From NCBI GenBank assembly GCA_050943475.1, contig JBMNPF010000011.1, positions 25,974-89,973 of the forward strand: DNA of 64,000 nt. The letters run 5' to 3'. Source of the stretch: Metaruminococcus_A sp050943475. GTDB lineage: Bacteria > Bacillota > Clostridia > Oscillospirales > Ruminococcaceae. How positions within the stretch are numbered: the stretch's first letter is position 1; the number at the start of each line of letters is the position of its first letter. A model generated the notes under the pieces. That model had not been told where the DNA came from. It did not search any database and was given only the letters and a program-made list of their open reading frames with translations. Below, one piece after another: positions 34,391-42,331 of this stretch. The position numbers were made by a program, and so were the translations under genes.

Positions 34391-35821
34391 TTAAAGCGCG
34401 CAATCGTCCAGCGCAATCAGCCCCATGCAGTAAATCTTCATGGCTTCAAACAGGCTGGAGAGTTTCAGGCATTCATCTGGTTCATGGCCGCCGCCGTGCC
34501 CCGCTGGGAACATGGGGTGTTCTTTGGAATCGCCCGGCATGGAGGGGCCAAACGCAAACGCGCGCGGGAGTTTGCGGGCGTAGGTTCCGCCGCCCATTAC
34601 ATAAGGCTCTGCCTGTTTTCCGGTCATCTCGTTGAAAACGTCGTTGAGCACCTTGACAGCAGGCTGCTCTTTGGGGTAGTAGTTCGGCTTGCTGTCCCGC
34701 TTTAAATCAAGGGTAAAGCCGTGCTGCGCCGCCGCCGTGCGAATGGTGTCAATCATTTTCTGCGAGTCGGCTGTAATCGGGTAACGAATGTTAAAATGCA
34801 GCCACGCCCGCCGTTTGTCGTCCAGGCCACACATGCTGCCCACACAGGTCAATTTCCCGGATATGTCATCCTCCCCTTGAATGTGCAGTCCGCGCCCGTA
34901 AAAATCCTGCCCCGCTTCGCAGAAAAACAGGATGATTTCTGCGTCTTCATCGCTGAGGATGTCCGCATAGGCAAGCCCTTTGGCGAGCCGGGAAATAGCG
35001 CTGATACCGCCCTCCGGAAAAGCCGTATGGCTGGAAACCCCATGAACCGAGATACGGTAGGCGTTTTCCTCTTCCTCAACTGCAAATTCCTTGGGAAGCA
35101 GGGAAAGGGCTGCCGTTGTACGTTCGGTTTTGCGCAGGACAATTTCTGCACGATCCGGCACCATATTGCTGGCAATGCCCCCGTTGAGTGAGAGAATCTC
35201 CTCGCTGACCGGACGCTCCGAAACAAGGTTTGCTTCAATAATGCCCTTTTCTCCATAGCAGACCGGGAATCCACTGTCCGCTACAATTGAGAGCTTGGGG
35301 CAGGGGTAATGCTCCGCGTAATATTCAAGGTCGCTCATGCCAACCTCTTCGTCGCAGCCAACAAAGAGCCGCAGCGGATGCTTAAGCTTGACGCCAAGCT
35401 CATGCAGGCAAAGCAGGACATACATAACGGCAATGGTTGGCCCCTTGTTGTCCTCCACGCCGCGGCCAACCAGAAAACCGTCCTTTTCAAACGGCTCAAA
35501 CGGGGAAAACTGCCAGTGGTCGCCGGTTGGGACAACGTCAAGGTGTCCCCAAAAGCCAATGCTTTCGGGAACATCGCTTTCGTCACCGTCCAGCCAGAGA
35601 CCGCCGCAGCGGTTGTCGTAATTTCGGGTTTGAAAGCCGTGTTCCTTGCCAATGGCGAGCATCTCCTCCAATACATCACGGCAAGCCTGCCCGTAAGGGG
35701 CTACCTCGGAATTCGGATCCGAAATGCTTGGAATCCGTACCAAACGGAAAATGTCGTTGACCATGTCAGCATGGTGTGCGTCAATCCATGAAGAAATTTT
35801 GTTGTATAAATCCTGGTTCAT
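34391..35821 (-). CDS. Sapep/PepV-like M20 dipeptidase
   Basis: 476 residues. M20 metallopeptidase: GHLDVVPTG supplies His and the catalytic Asp, GVEDNKGP the bridging Asp, CDEEVGMSDLEYY the catalytic and metal Glu, and GHGGGHEPDE the last His. Length and sequence match the Sapep/PepV dipeptidases, cytosolic enzymes that use Mn or Zn to cleave dipeptides or the beta-Ala/D-Ala-containing ones. Start is chosen at MNQDLYNKI after an AAAGAGGTG site; longer forms are unsupported. Confidence 0.9.
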   Translation of the reverse strand: MNQDLYNKISSWIDAHHADMVNDIFRLVRIPSISDPNSEVAPYGQACRDVLEEMLAIGKEHGFQTRNYDNRCGGLWLDGDESDVPESIGFWGHLDVVPTGDHWQFSPFEPFEKDGFLVGRGVEDNKGPTIAVMYVLLCLHELGVKLKHPLRLFVGCDEEVGMSDLEYYAEHYPCPKLSIVADSGFPVCYGEKGIIEANLVSERPVSEEILSLNGGIASNMVPDRAEIVLRKTERTTAALSLLPKEFAVEEEENAYRISVHGVSSHTAFPEGGISAISRLAKGLAYADILSDEDAEIILFFCEAGQDFYGRGLHIQGEDDISGKLTCVGSMCGLDDKRRAWLHFNIRYPITADSQKMIDTIRTAAAQHGFTLDLKRDSKPNYYPKEQPAVKVLNDVFNEMTGKQAEPYVMGGGTYARKLPRAFAFGPSMPGDSKEHPMFPAGHGGGHEPDECLKLSSLFEAMKIYCMGLIALDDCAL

Positions 35822-35933
35822 CGTAACACCTCTTTCTCTTCGATTATACGCGCTTTTAATCGAAATGAAAATAGGCAATCTCTTTTTTGTGCCCCGGAAA
35901 ATCCAACCTTAAAAAGGAGGACATTATTACATA

Positions 35934-35974
35934 GAAAAAACCTCCCTCGAGGATTCATCCACCGGGGAGGTTTT
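35934..35974 (-). terminator. Terminator of the antiporter gene
   Basis: AAAACCTCCC / GGGAGGTTTT stem, ending in TTTTTTC on the minus strand. Confidence 0.8.
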
Positions 35975-36002
35975 GTAGCAAAATTGGATAGGCTTATTGG
36001 TA

Positions 36003-37382
36003 TCAGGTTTGGTATGCAGGTTGGCTGGATCCTGCCGTTTTCCGTTCCGGTGCAGTTGGAACAATTGCGTTTGTGTCACCATCCATGACGTTGTCAATCG
36101 CTTCGGAGGAAATGGTGATTTTATGCCCCGCACCGGAGAGCGGCGGCTGATGTTGGTTTTTAAAGACCAGCTTCAGGAAAATGGGGCAGAAGACCGAAGA
36201 CAGCACAATCAGGAAAATGGTTGCAACCAGCGGATCAATCCCGGCCAGCACACCGTTTTCATAATAAATGAGGCTTTGCCCGGTGGCATAGACCGCCAAT
36301 GCAACCTCGCCCCGGGCAATCATCCCACAGCCAATGGTCAGTGATTCCCGGCCGTTGTAGTGAAAAGCACGTGCCGTAGCTCCACAGCCGGCAATCTTTC
36401 CCACAAGCCCAAGCAGGACAAACACAATGGCGAAAATAAGCCCAGAGATCTGGAAATGGCTGAAATCGGCGCTGATGCCAATATAAGCAAAGAACATCGG
36501 GGTGAAAATCATATATCCGCTCACCACCACCTTGCGGTCAACAAAGGAGGTATCATCCAGCCCGCTGAGCATCAGACCGGCCATAAAAGCACCGGTAATG
36601 GCGGCAATGTCAAAGAACTCCTCTGCGCAGTATGCGTAGAAAAAGCACATGGCAATGGCAAAAATGCTGGTCCGGCGCTTGTGCGGGCGCTTTTTGACCA
36701 GTTGCTTGAAAAGCCAGCGCATCAGCAATCCAAGCCCAATGGTAAACACGAAGAACCCGGCTGCTTTTAACAGCGTAATGCCAATATTTCCGCCGCCGTT
36801 CATACCCGTAATAACGCTTAACAGGATGATGCCGATTACGTCGTCAATAATTGCCGCGCTCAGGATGGTCGTGCCAACCCGCGTGTTCAGCTTGCCAAGT
36901 TCGCGCAGCGTTTCCACGGTGATCCCCACGCTGGTAGCCGCAAGGATACAGCCAATGAACAACGCATTCATGAGAATGCCGTTGTTGAGCGCACGGCTGG
37001 GCCACCCCATAAAAAACAGAGCGCCAAAGGCTCCTAATGCCACAGGGATTAGCACGCCGGCAACCGCAATCGCTGTTGCGGCGGCGCCGCTGCGTTTCAG
37101 CTCCTTGAAATCGGTTTCCAGGCCGCTGGAAAACAGGATGAATACAACACCAATTTGTGAAAAACTTTGCAGTACATCCATTTCAGGCTCGTTTGGGTGG
37201 ATAATTCCCTGGAACCCGTCAATTCCCATCTGCCCCAAAATGGCAGGCCCAATGATCAGCCCGGCAAGGATCATGCCAACGACCTGCGGCAGGCCAATTT
37301 TTCGCGTCAGCATCCCGAGCAGTTTGGTCGTCACCAGAATGACGGCGCAGTAAAACAGGATGTTCATGACATTAAAATCCAT
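36003..37382 (-). CDS. Monovalent cation:proton antiporter, CPA2 family
   Basis: 459 residues with 12-13 membrane helices. The N-terminal core has IGLPQVVGMILAGLIIGPA, and GLETDFKELKRSGAAA is the CPA2 hallmark; AAIIDDVIG carries the ion-binding DD-type pair of the KefB/NapA-like group. No C-terminal RCK domain is present. It exchanges Na or K for protons. Divergent placement from trkA-trkH suggests a shared role in K+/Na+ and pH balance. AAGGAG precedes the ATG. Confidence 0.87.
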   Translation of the reverse strand: MDFNVMNILFYCAVILVTTKLLGMLTRKIGLPQVVGMILAGLIIGPAILGQMGIDGFQGIIHPNEPEMDVLQSFSQIGVVFILFSSGLETDFKELKRSGAAATAIAVAGVLIPVALGAFGALFFMGWPSRALNNGILMNALFIGCILAATSVGITVETLRELGKLNTRVGTTILSAAIIDDVIGIILLSVITGMNGGGNIGITLLKAAGFFVFTIGLGLLMRWLFKQLVKKRPHKRRTSIFAIAMCFFYAYCAEEFFDIAAITGAFMAGLMLSGLDDTSFVDRKVVVSGYMIFTPMFFAYIGISADFSHFQISGLIFAIVFVLLGLVGKIAGCGATARAFHYNGRESLTIGCGMIARGEVALAVYATGQSLIYYENGVLAGIDPLVATIFLIVLSSVFCPIFLKLVFKNQHQPPLSGAGHKITISSEAIDNVMDGDTNAIVPTAPERKTAGSSQPAYQT

Positions 37383-37592
37383 AAATACTCTCCTTTGAAC
37401 AGGCCATACTGTTTTGTGTATCAAAATGGAGGTCTGTCCTCTCTTTATCCCAACTTTATATTATACGCCGGGCTGTGAGGGGAGTCAACGAACAATTCGC
37501 CGTTTTTCGTCTTTTTAATCCCGTTGGATGAGCTGAAAATGCATCGATTTGAAGTTCTCTTAACACAATCCTTACAACTTTCGCCGTTTTTA

Positions 37593-37625
37593 TAGACTTT
37601 TTCGACAGAAGTGCTATAATAGCAC
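37593..37625 (+). promoter_or_regulatory. trkA promoter with a palindrome over the -10 box
   Basis: TATAAT (37615-37620) lies inside GTGCTATAATAGCAC (37611-37625), a perfect 15-base palindrome. The -35 box is weak (TAGACT, 16-bp spacer). The palindrome may be an operator or chance. Confidence 0.5.
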
Positions 37626-37653
37626 TCAATACCAACAAAAAGGAAGCGTCTAA

Positions 37654-39012
37654 ATGGAAATTATATTGGTTGGATGCGGCAAAGTCGGCGCTGCTTTGGC
37701 ACACCAACTCAGCGAAGAGGGCCATAGTATTACGGTTATTGATACCAGCGCCGAAAAAATTCAACGTATCACCGAAAGCCTGGATATCATGGGCATCGTG
37801 GGCAACGGCTCCTCCATCAGCGTGCTCAATGAGGCGGGTATGGAAACAGCAGACGTCCTCATCGCTGTTACCGGTTCCGATGAACTCAACCTGCTGTGCT
37901 GCATGTTTGCCAAAAAGGTGGGCCACTGCCGCGCCATTGCACGGGTGCGCAATCCCGCGTACAGCCATGAGCTGGATTTTATCAAGCAACAGTTAAATAT
38001 TTCCACCATCATCAATCCGGAGCTTGCTTCTGCACAGGAAATATCCCGTTTGCTCTGCTTTCCCGCTGCCATGAAGATCGATACCTTTGCAGAAGGCCGT
38101 GTCGGCCTGATTAAATTTCAGCTCAACAACAGCAAGGGGCTGGACAGCATTCCGCTGCGCGACCTTTCCAGTCGAATTGGGAGCGGCGTTTTGGTCTGTG
38201 CAGTTGAGCGGGGAGAGGATGTAGTCATCCCAAGCGGTGGGTTCATCCTGCAGAAAGGCGATATTATCACTATTCTTGCCACACAGGAAAAGGCGGCGGC
38301 CTTTTTCGGCAGACTTAGTATGCCAACCCGCCCGGTGCGCAGCGCTCTGATTGTGGGCGGCGGTACCATTGGCTACTATCTGGCAAAGGACCTGCTCGCG
38401 CATGACATTCGAGTGCGGATTGTTGAGCATGACGCCAAACGCTGTGAAGAACTGGCGGAAACCCTGCCCGGCGCCACCATTTTGTACGGCGACGGCACCG
38501 ACCGCCAGCTCCTGCTGGCGGAAGGGCTTCCCTTGGCCGAGGCTTTTGTCGCCCTCACCAATATCGATGAGGAAAACGTCTTGCTGGCATTGTTCGCCAA
38601 AAAACACAGCAACGCAAAGCTGGTGACCAAAATCAACCGGCTGGAGTTTGATGATATTTTGGAAGGGTTGGACATTGGCAGCGTCATCTACCCCAAATAC
38701 CTCATTTGTGATTTTATCGTCCAGCATGTGCGCGCCCTGCAAAATGAGGCGGGCAGCAACGTCAAAACCCTTTACCGCATTTTGGACGATCGCGTTGAGG
38801 CGCTGGAGTTTACGGTGCATGAGGCTTCCCACGCAACCGGCGTGCCCTTGTCTGAGCTTAAGCTCAAGCCCAATCAGCTGGTGTGCTGCATTACTCGGGG
38901 CGATCAAATCATTATCCCGCGCGGCAGCGACAGCATCCAGGTGGGGGATTCGGTCATTGTCGTCACACTTGAACACGGCCTGCATGATCTGCGGGATATT
39001 GTGGAATCCTAG
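37654..39012 (+). CDS. trkA: Trk potassium uptake system NAD-binding protein TrkA
   Basis: 452 residues with the duplicated layout of TrkA: Rossmann domain 1 (MEIILVGCGKVGAALAHQLS), RCK_C 1, Rossmann domain 2 (SALIVGGGTIGYYLAKDLL, about residue 230) and RCK_C 2. It binds NAD(H)/ATP and gates the TrkH channel from the cytoplasmic side. Tandem with trkH (12-bp gap). Confidence 0.94.
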   Translation: MEIILVGCGKVGAALAHQLSEEGHSITVIDTSAEKIQRITESLDIMGIVGNGSSISVLNEAGMETADVLIAVTGSDELNLLCCMFAKKVGHCRAIARVRNPAYSHELDFIKQQLNISTIINPELASAQEISRLLCFPAAMKIDTFAEGRVGLIKFQLNNSKGLDSIPLRDLSSRIGSGVLVCAVERGEDVVIPSGGFILQKGDIITILATQEKAAAFFGRLSMPTRPVRSALIVGGGTIGYYLAKDLLAHDIRVRIVEHDAKRCEELAETLPGATILYGDGTDRQLLLAEGLPLAEAFVALTNIDEENVLLALFAKKHSNAKLVTKINRLEFDDILEGLDIGSVIYPKYLICDFIVQHVRALQNEAGSNVKTLYRILDDRVEALEFTVHEASHATGVPLSELKLKPNQLVCCITRGDQIIIPRGSDSIQVGDSVIVVTLEHGLHDLRDIVES

Positions 39013-39024
39013 CGGAGGACCAAA

Positions 39025-40467
39025 ATGAACCTATCCATGATTTTTTACATCCTGGGCTGGATTCTACTATGCGAGTGTGCGCTTCTGGCCCTGCCGCTGC
39101 TTGTGGCGGCTCTGTATCTGGAGCACGGCGCCCTATTGGCCTTTGCGGCAACAATGGGCCTGTGCCTGCTGCTCGGTGTGTTGCTGGTTCACCGCAAACC
39201 GCATAACCGGATTTTTTACCTGCGGGAAGGTTTTGTTATTACCGCATTGAGCTGGATTGTCATCAGCATTATGGGTGCGCTGCCGTTCCTGTTCACCGGG
39301 GCAATCAAAGATCCCATCGACGCACTGTTCGAGACTGTTTCCGGCTTTACGACCACCGGGGCCAGTATATTGCCGGACGTGGAAATTCTACCCCGCAGCC
39401 TGTTGTTTTGGCGCAGCTTTACCCACTGGATCGGCGGCATGGGGGTTCTGGTTTTCTTGCTGACTCTGCTTCCACTCACCGGGGGTTCTCACGTCAACCT
39501 GATGAAGGCAGAAAGCCCAGGCCCTCAGGTGGAAAAACTGGTTCCAAAGGTGCAGTCCACGGCTAAAATTTTATATGGAATCTACATCGCCCTGACCGTT
39601 ATTCAAATCCTGCTGCTTTTGGCGGGGAATATGCCGCTGTTTGACGCTGTTACCATTGCGTTTGGCACAGCGGGAACCGGCGGCTTTGGCATCAGAAATG
39701 ACAGCATGGCCAGTTATTCCCCGTACCTGCAAAATGTGGTCACCGTGTTTATGATTCTGTTCGGAATCAACTTTAATTTTTATTTTCTTCTGCTGCTCCG
39801 CAAATTCAAACGGGCGCTTTTTTTGGAGGAAATCCGCTGGTATTTGTTGATTATCATTGCTTCAATAGCAGTTATCACTGCGAATATACACGGCCTGTAC
39901 GAGAATATCGGTCAAGCCATCCAGCAGGCGGCCTTTCAGGTGGGCTCCATCATTACCACAACGGGTTTTGCCACGGCGGATTTCGGCCAGTGGCCGGAGG
40001 TAAGCCGTACTATTTTAGTTATCCTTATGTTTGTAGGCGCCTGTGCGGGCAGTACCGGCGGTGGCTTTAAAGTGTCCCGCATCATCATCCTGTTTAAAAC
40101 CGTCCGCAAGGAGCTGCTGCATTTCCTGCACCCGCAGGGGGTTGCAAAAATCAGTATGGATGGAAAAATGGTTCCGCATGAAGTCATGCGTTCCATCAAT
40201 GTGTTCATGGTGGCTTATGTGCTCATTTTCTCACTCTCGGTTCTGTTGATAGGGTTTGACAATCATGACCTCGTCACTAATTTTACAGCGGTAGCCGCTA
40301 CTCTCAACAATGTCGGGCCAGGACTTGAGCTGGTTGGCCCCACCCAAAATTTCTCCATTTTTTCCGGCGGCGCAAAGCTCGTGCTTATCTTTGATATGCT
40401 GGCCGGGCGTTTGGAACTGTTTCCGCTGCTGCTCCTGTTCCGCAGGGAAACTTGGCAGCGCTTTTAA
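39025..40467 (+). CDS. trkH: Trk potassium transporter subunit TrkH
   Basis: 480 residues. Four pseudo-repeats of the M1-P-M2 potassium-channel type are visible through their selectivity loops: TVSGFTTTGASI, AFGTAGTGGFGI, VGSIITTTGFATA and AVAATLNNVGPG. Forms the membrane channel for K+ uptake with TrkA. GGAGG precedes the ATG. Ends at a strong terminator. Confidence 0.94.
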   Translation: MNLSMIFYILGWILLCECALLALPLLVAALYLEHGALLAFAATMGLCLLLGVLLVHRKPHNRIFYLREGFVITALSWIVISIMGALPFLFTGAIKDPIDALFETVSGFTTTGASILPDVEILPRSLLFWRSFTHWIGGMGVLVFLLTLLPLTGGSHVNLMKAESPGPQVEKLVPKVQSTAKILYGIYIALTVIQILLLLAGNMPLFDAVTIAFGTAGTGGFGIRNDSMASYSPYLQNVVTVFMILFGINFNFYFLLLLRKFKRALFLEEIRWYLLIIIASIAVITANIHGLYENIGQAIQQAAFQVGSIITTTGFATADFGQWPEVSRTILVILMFVGACAGSTGGGFKVSRIIILFKTVRKELLHFLHPQGVAKISMDGKMVPHEVMRSINVFMVAYVLIFSLSVLLIGFDNHDLVTNFTAVAATLNNVGPGLELVGPTQNFSIFSGGAKLVLIFDMLAGRLELFPLLLLFRRETWQRF

Positions 40468-40492
40468 CTAAAAGCTAAAATATTCCCTTAAA

Positions 40493-40720
40493 TCAATCAA
40501 AACGGCGCCAATTTGAATTGGCGCCGTTTTGTCCGTTCTTTGTTCCATATTCGGCTTCTACTGCTTTCGTCGGTTTTATATCACACCGGCAGTGAAAGTG
40601 GAGCGGCGGTTCTATGTTTGGTCTCTCATCCATCCAATAAATTTGACCGTGGTGTAAGCGGCACTCCAAGCAGGTTTTCAAGTCAAGAACCGCAATCCAG
40701 TTCTTATAATTCCAGTCTTC
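40493..40720 (-). pseudogene. Phage-like minor-head/ribonuclease protein fragment
   Basis: After the TAG at 40721 the frame reads EDWNYKNWIAVLDLKTCLEC, then RLHHGQIYWMDERP and PPLHFHCRCDIKP. The CLECR-HGQIY ... PPLHFHCRC pattern belongs to the C-terminal module of phage head-morphogenesis-like proteins that in longer versions are followed by a barnase-type ribonuclease domain. Here the sequence runs into the terminator hairpin and stops after about 75 codons, so the enzyme domain is missing. Just upstream a second frame reads NELNTLTKGLLDFYSPPA before a stop, a remnant of the preceding gene. Confidence 0.5.
40499..40530 (+). terminator. Terminator of trkA-trkH
   Basis: AAAACGGCGCCAATT and its complement almost back to back, ending in TTTTG. 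It also forms the end of the phage-like fragment on the other strand. Confidence 0.85.
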
Positions 40721-40758
40721 CTAGGCGGGCGGCGAGTAGAAATCCAGCAGGCCTTTTG

Positions 40759-41268
40759 TCAAGGTGTTGAGCTCATTAGTGTTCGATCTTGTTTGGGACA
40801 ATTATCCGCTATCTCTGATAGGGACAGACCGAATTGCTGCAGCTGCTCGGTAAATTCCTGAATTTCTTTTTTTGTAGCCGTCCTGTCATGAAGTTCTTCT
40901 ACCTTGTTTCGATTATCACGGATTTGGTCAACCAACGAAGAATCATTATCTTCAGACGACTGCGCTTCCAGAGAAACAATGCCGATGTGGCGCCGCTCTT
41001 TTCGATAATGGTCAATCAATCGATTTCGAATTGCAGTTGCCGCCAACTTCAAAAAAGAACCTTTGTCAGCTTGGTAGGACATTGCCGCTTCATAAAATGC
41101 GAACATGGCAATACTGAGTTCATCCTGAATATCTTCCGGAAAGCGCTTGAGAAACTTTGCTGTTTCTGAACGGATGAACGGAAGATACTGTTCAATCAAT
41201 TCATCGGCCGCCCGGCTGTCTGATTGTGCAGCTAAAACCTTTGAAACAATTTGATATTCTTCTTTCAT
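40759..41268 (-). CDS. RNA polymerase sigma factor, SigI-like, C-terminally truncated
   Basis: 169 residues; full-length members of this family are about 240. Sigma region 2 is intact: EQYLPFIRSETAKFLKRFPE, DELSIAMFAFYEAAMSYQ and FLKLAATAIRNRLIDHYRKE. The protein then reads LSLSEIADNCPKQDRTL and ends abruptly in MSSTP where phage-like sequence begins. Region 4, needed for -35 recognition, is gone, so it is probably non-functional. No anti-sigma gene follows. Confidence 0.75.
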   Translation of the reverse strand: MKEEYQIVSKVLAAQSDSRAADELIEQYLPFIRSETAKFLKRFPEDIQDELSIAMFAFYEAAMSYQADKGSFLKLAATAIRNRLIDHYRKERRHIGIVSLEAQSSEDNDSSLVDQIRDNRNKVEELHDRTATKKEIQEFTEQLQQFGLSLSEIADNCPKQDRTLMSSTP

Positions 41269-41460
41269 GCTTATAACCCTCTCATAAATAGAAATACGAA
41301 ATCTATTTCATAAAACCGGGGTATGTAACAAATTTTTTGCCTTAATACCTGATAAAATATCCCATTTTATATCATACTAAAGGAAGGCGTTTTTCACTAT
41401 CAAGCAAAAGACAAATCTAAGTTAAATTTGTGTAAAATCGAAATCAATCCGCACAACATT

Positions 41461-41495
41461 AAAAAACCGAGAAAAGCATTCACTTTTCTCGGTTT
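41461..41495 (-). terminator. Terminator of the TetR gene
   Basis: AAACCGAGAAAAG / CTTTTCTCGGTTT stem, CATTCA loop, T tract on the minus strand. Confidence 0.85.
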
Positions 41496-41548
41496 GGTTG
41501 CTATGTAAAAACCTGCTATTTTATTTTCTGCCAATACAAACAAAGAGT

Positions 41549-42103
41549 CTACTTTGACAATTCCCTGACAATTTTATTTGATGTTCCCAGCAGGCATTTC
41601 TTTAGCCGTCCGACAAAATCTTCGGCAGAGATACAGTCTTTCACAGAAATCCATCTCTTGATGGCACAGACAAGGGCGTCGGAATAAAAATCCACATAAA
41701 AGTCGATATGCTCATCATCGCCGAAAATATTACCCATGTCAGCAGTTATTATCATAGAGGCAATATCCCGGAAATAATCTGAAAATGAATTCTGACCATC
41801 TACGTTAAAAGTCTTCCGGTAAAAACTCTGGTTCTCATAAAAATAGGAACACAAATCTTCCATCAGATCCCATCCAATGGTGTATTCCTTTTGCCGAGCT
41901 ACCAAAATGAATTCGGTATGATAAATCCAGTTCACCAAATCATACTTATCTTTGAAGTGGTAATAAAAACTTTTTCGGTTCATTTCGCATTTTTCGCAAA
42001 TATCACCAACACTGATCTTATCAAAAGGCTGGCTTTCCATCAGTTCTTTTAATGCGGAAGCCAATGCCCGCTTTGTTATATTTGAATCCGCCAGAAAGCT
42101 CAC
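41549..42103 (-). CDS. TetR/AcrR-family regulator (DhaS-like)
   Basis: 184 residues. The N-terminal helix-turn-helix is clear: ITKRALASALKELMESQPFD, then ISVGDICEKCEMNRKSFYYH. The C-terminal half matches the TetR_C family seen in DhaS-like activators and clostridial relatives. GTG at 42103 is the longest start, but its spacing to AGAGG is poor, so translation may begin a few codons in. A TTGAGA-17-TATACT promoter lies upstream. Divergent from the P-type ATPase gene. Confidence 0.85.
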   Translation of the reverse strand: MSFLADSNITKRALASALKELMESQPFDKISVGDICEKCEMNRKSFYYHFKDKYDLVNWIYHTEFILVARQKEYTIGWDLMEDLCSYFYENQSFYRKTFNVDGQNSFSDYFRDIASMIITADMGNIFGDDEHIDFYVDFYSDALVCAIKRWISVKDCISAEDFVGRLKKCLLGTSNKIVRELSK

Positions 42104-42127
42104 CTCTGCTAAGATAAAATTATAAAA

Positions 42128-42156
42128 AGTATATCACATAAGCCGCCGAATCTCAA
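42128..42156 (-). promoter_or_regulatory. Sigma-A promoter of the TetR gene
   Basis: Minus strand TTGAGA, 17-bp spacer, TATACT. Confidence 0.72.
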
Positions 42157-42243
42157 CAAATAAATTGTAAATTTGCACTACTTTCTTTGGGGCAATTTCG
42201 CTGGAGTGTCCAAAAAAGTAACACATTCATCCTGGTGGGGAAA

Positions 42244-42254
42244 AGTGTAACACT
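42244..42254. promoter_or_regulatory. Candidate TetR operator
   Basis: AGTGTAACACT is a perfect palindrome of the AGTGT-N-ACACT type, placed between the TetR promoter and the ATPase promoter (TACAAT at 42293-42298). A related half-match, AGTAACACA, lies 25 bp upstream. Confidence 0.5.
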
Positions 42255-42331
42255 CCGCTTTTTTGCCCAATGAAACTTCCTGCAAACCTTGTTACAATAC
42301 ATTTATAGTCAATTTAAAGGAGGAAAATATT

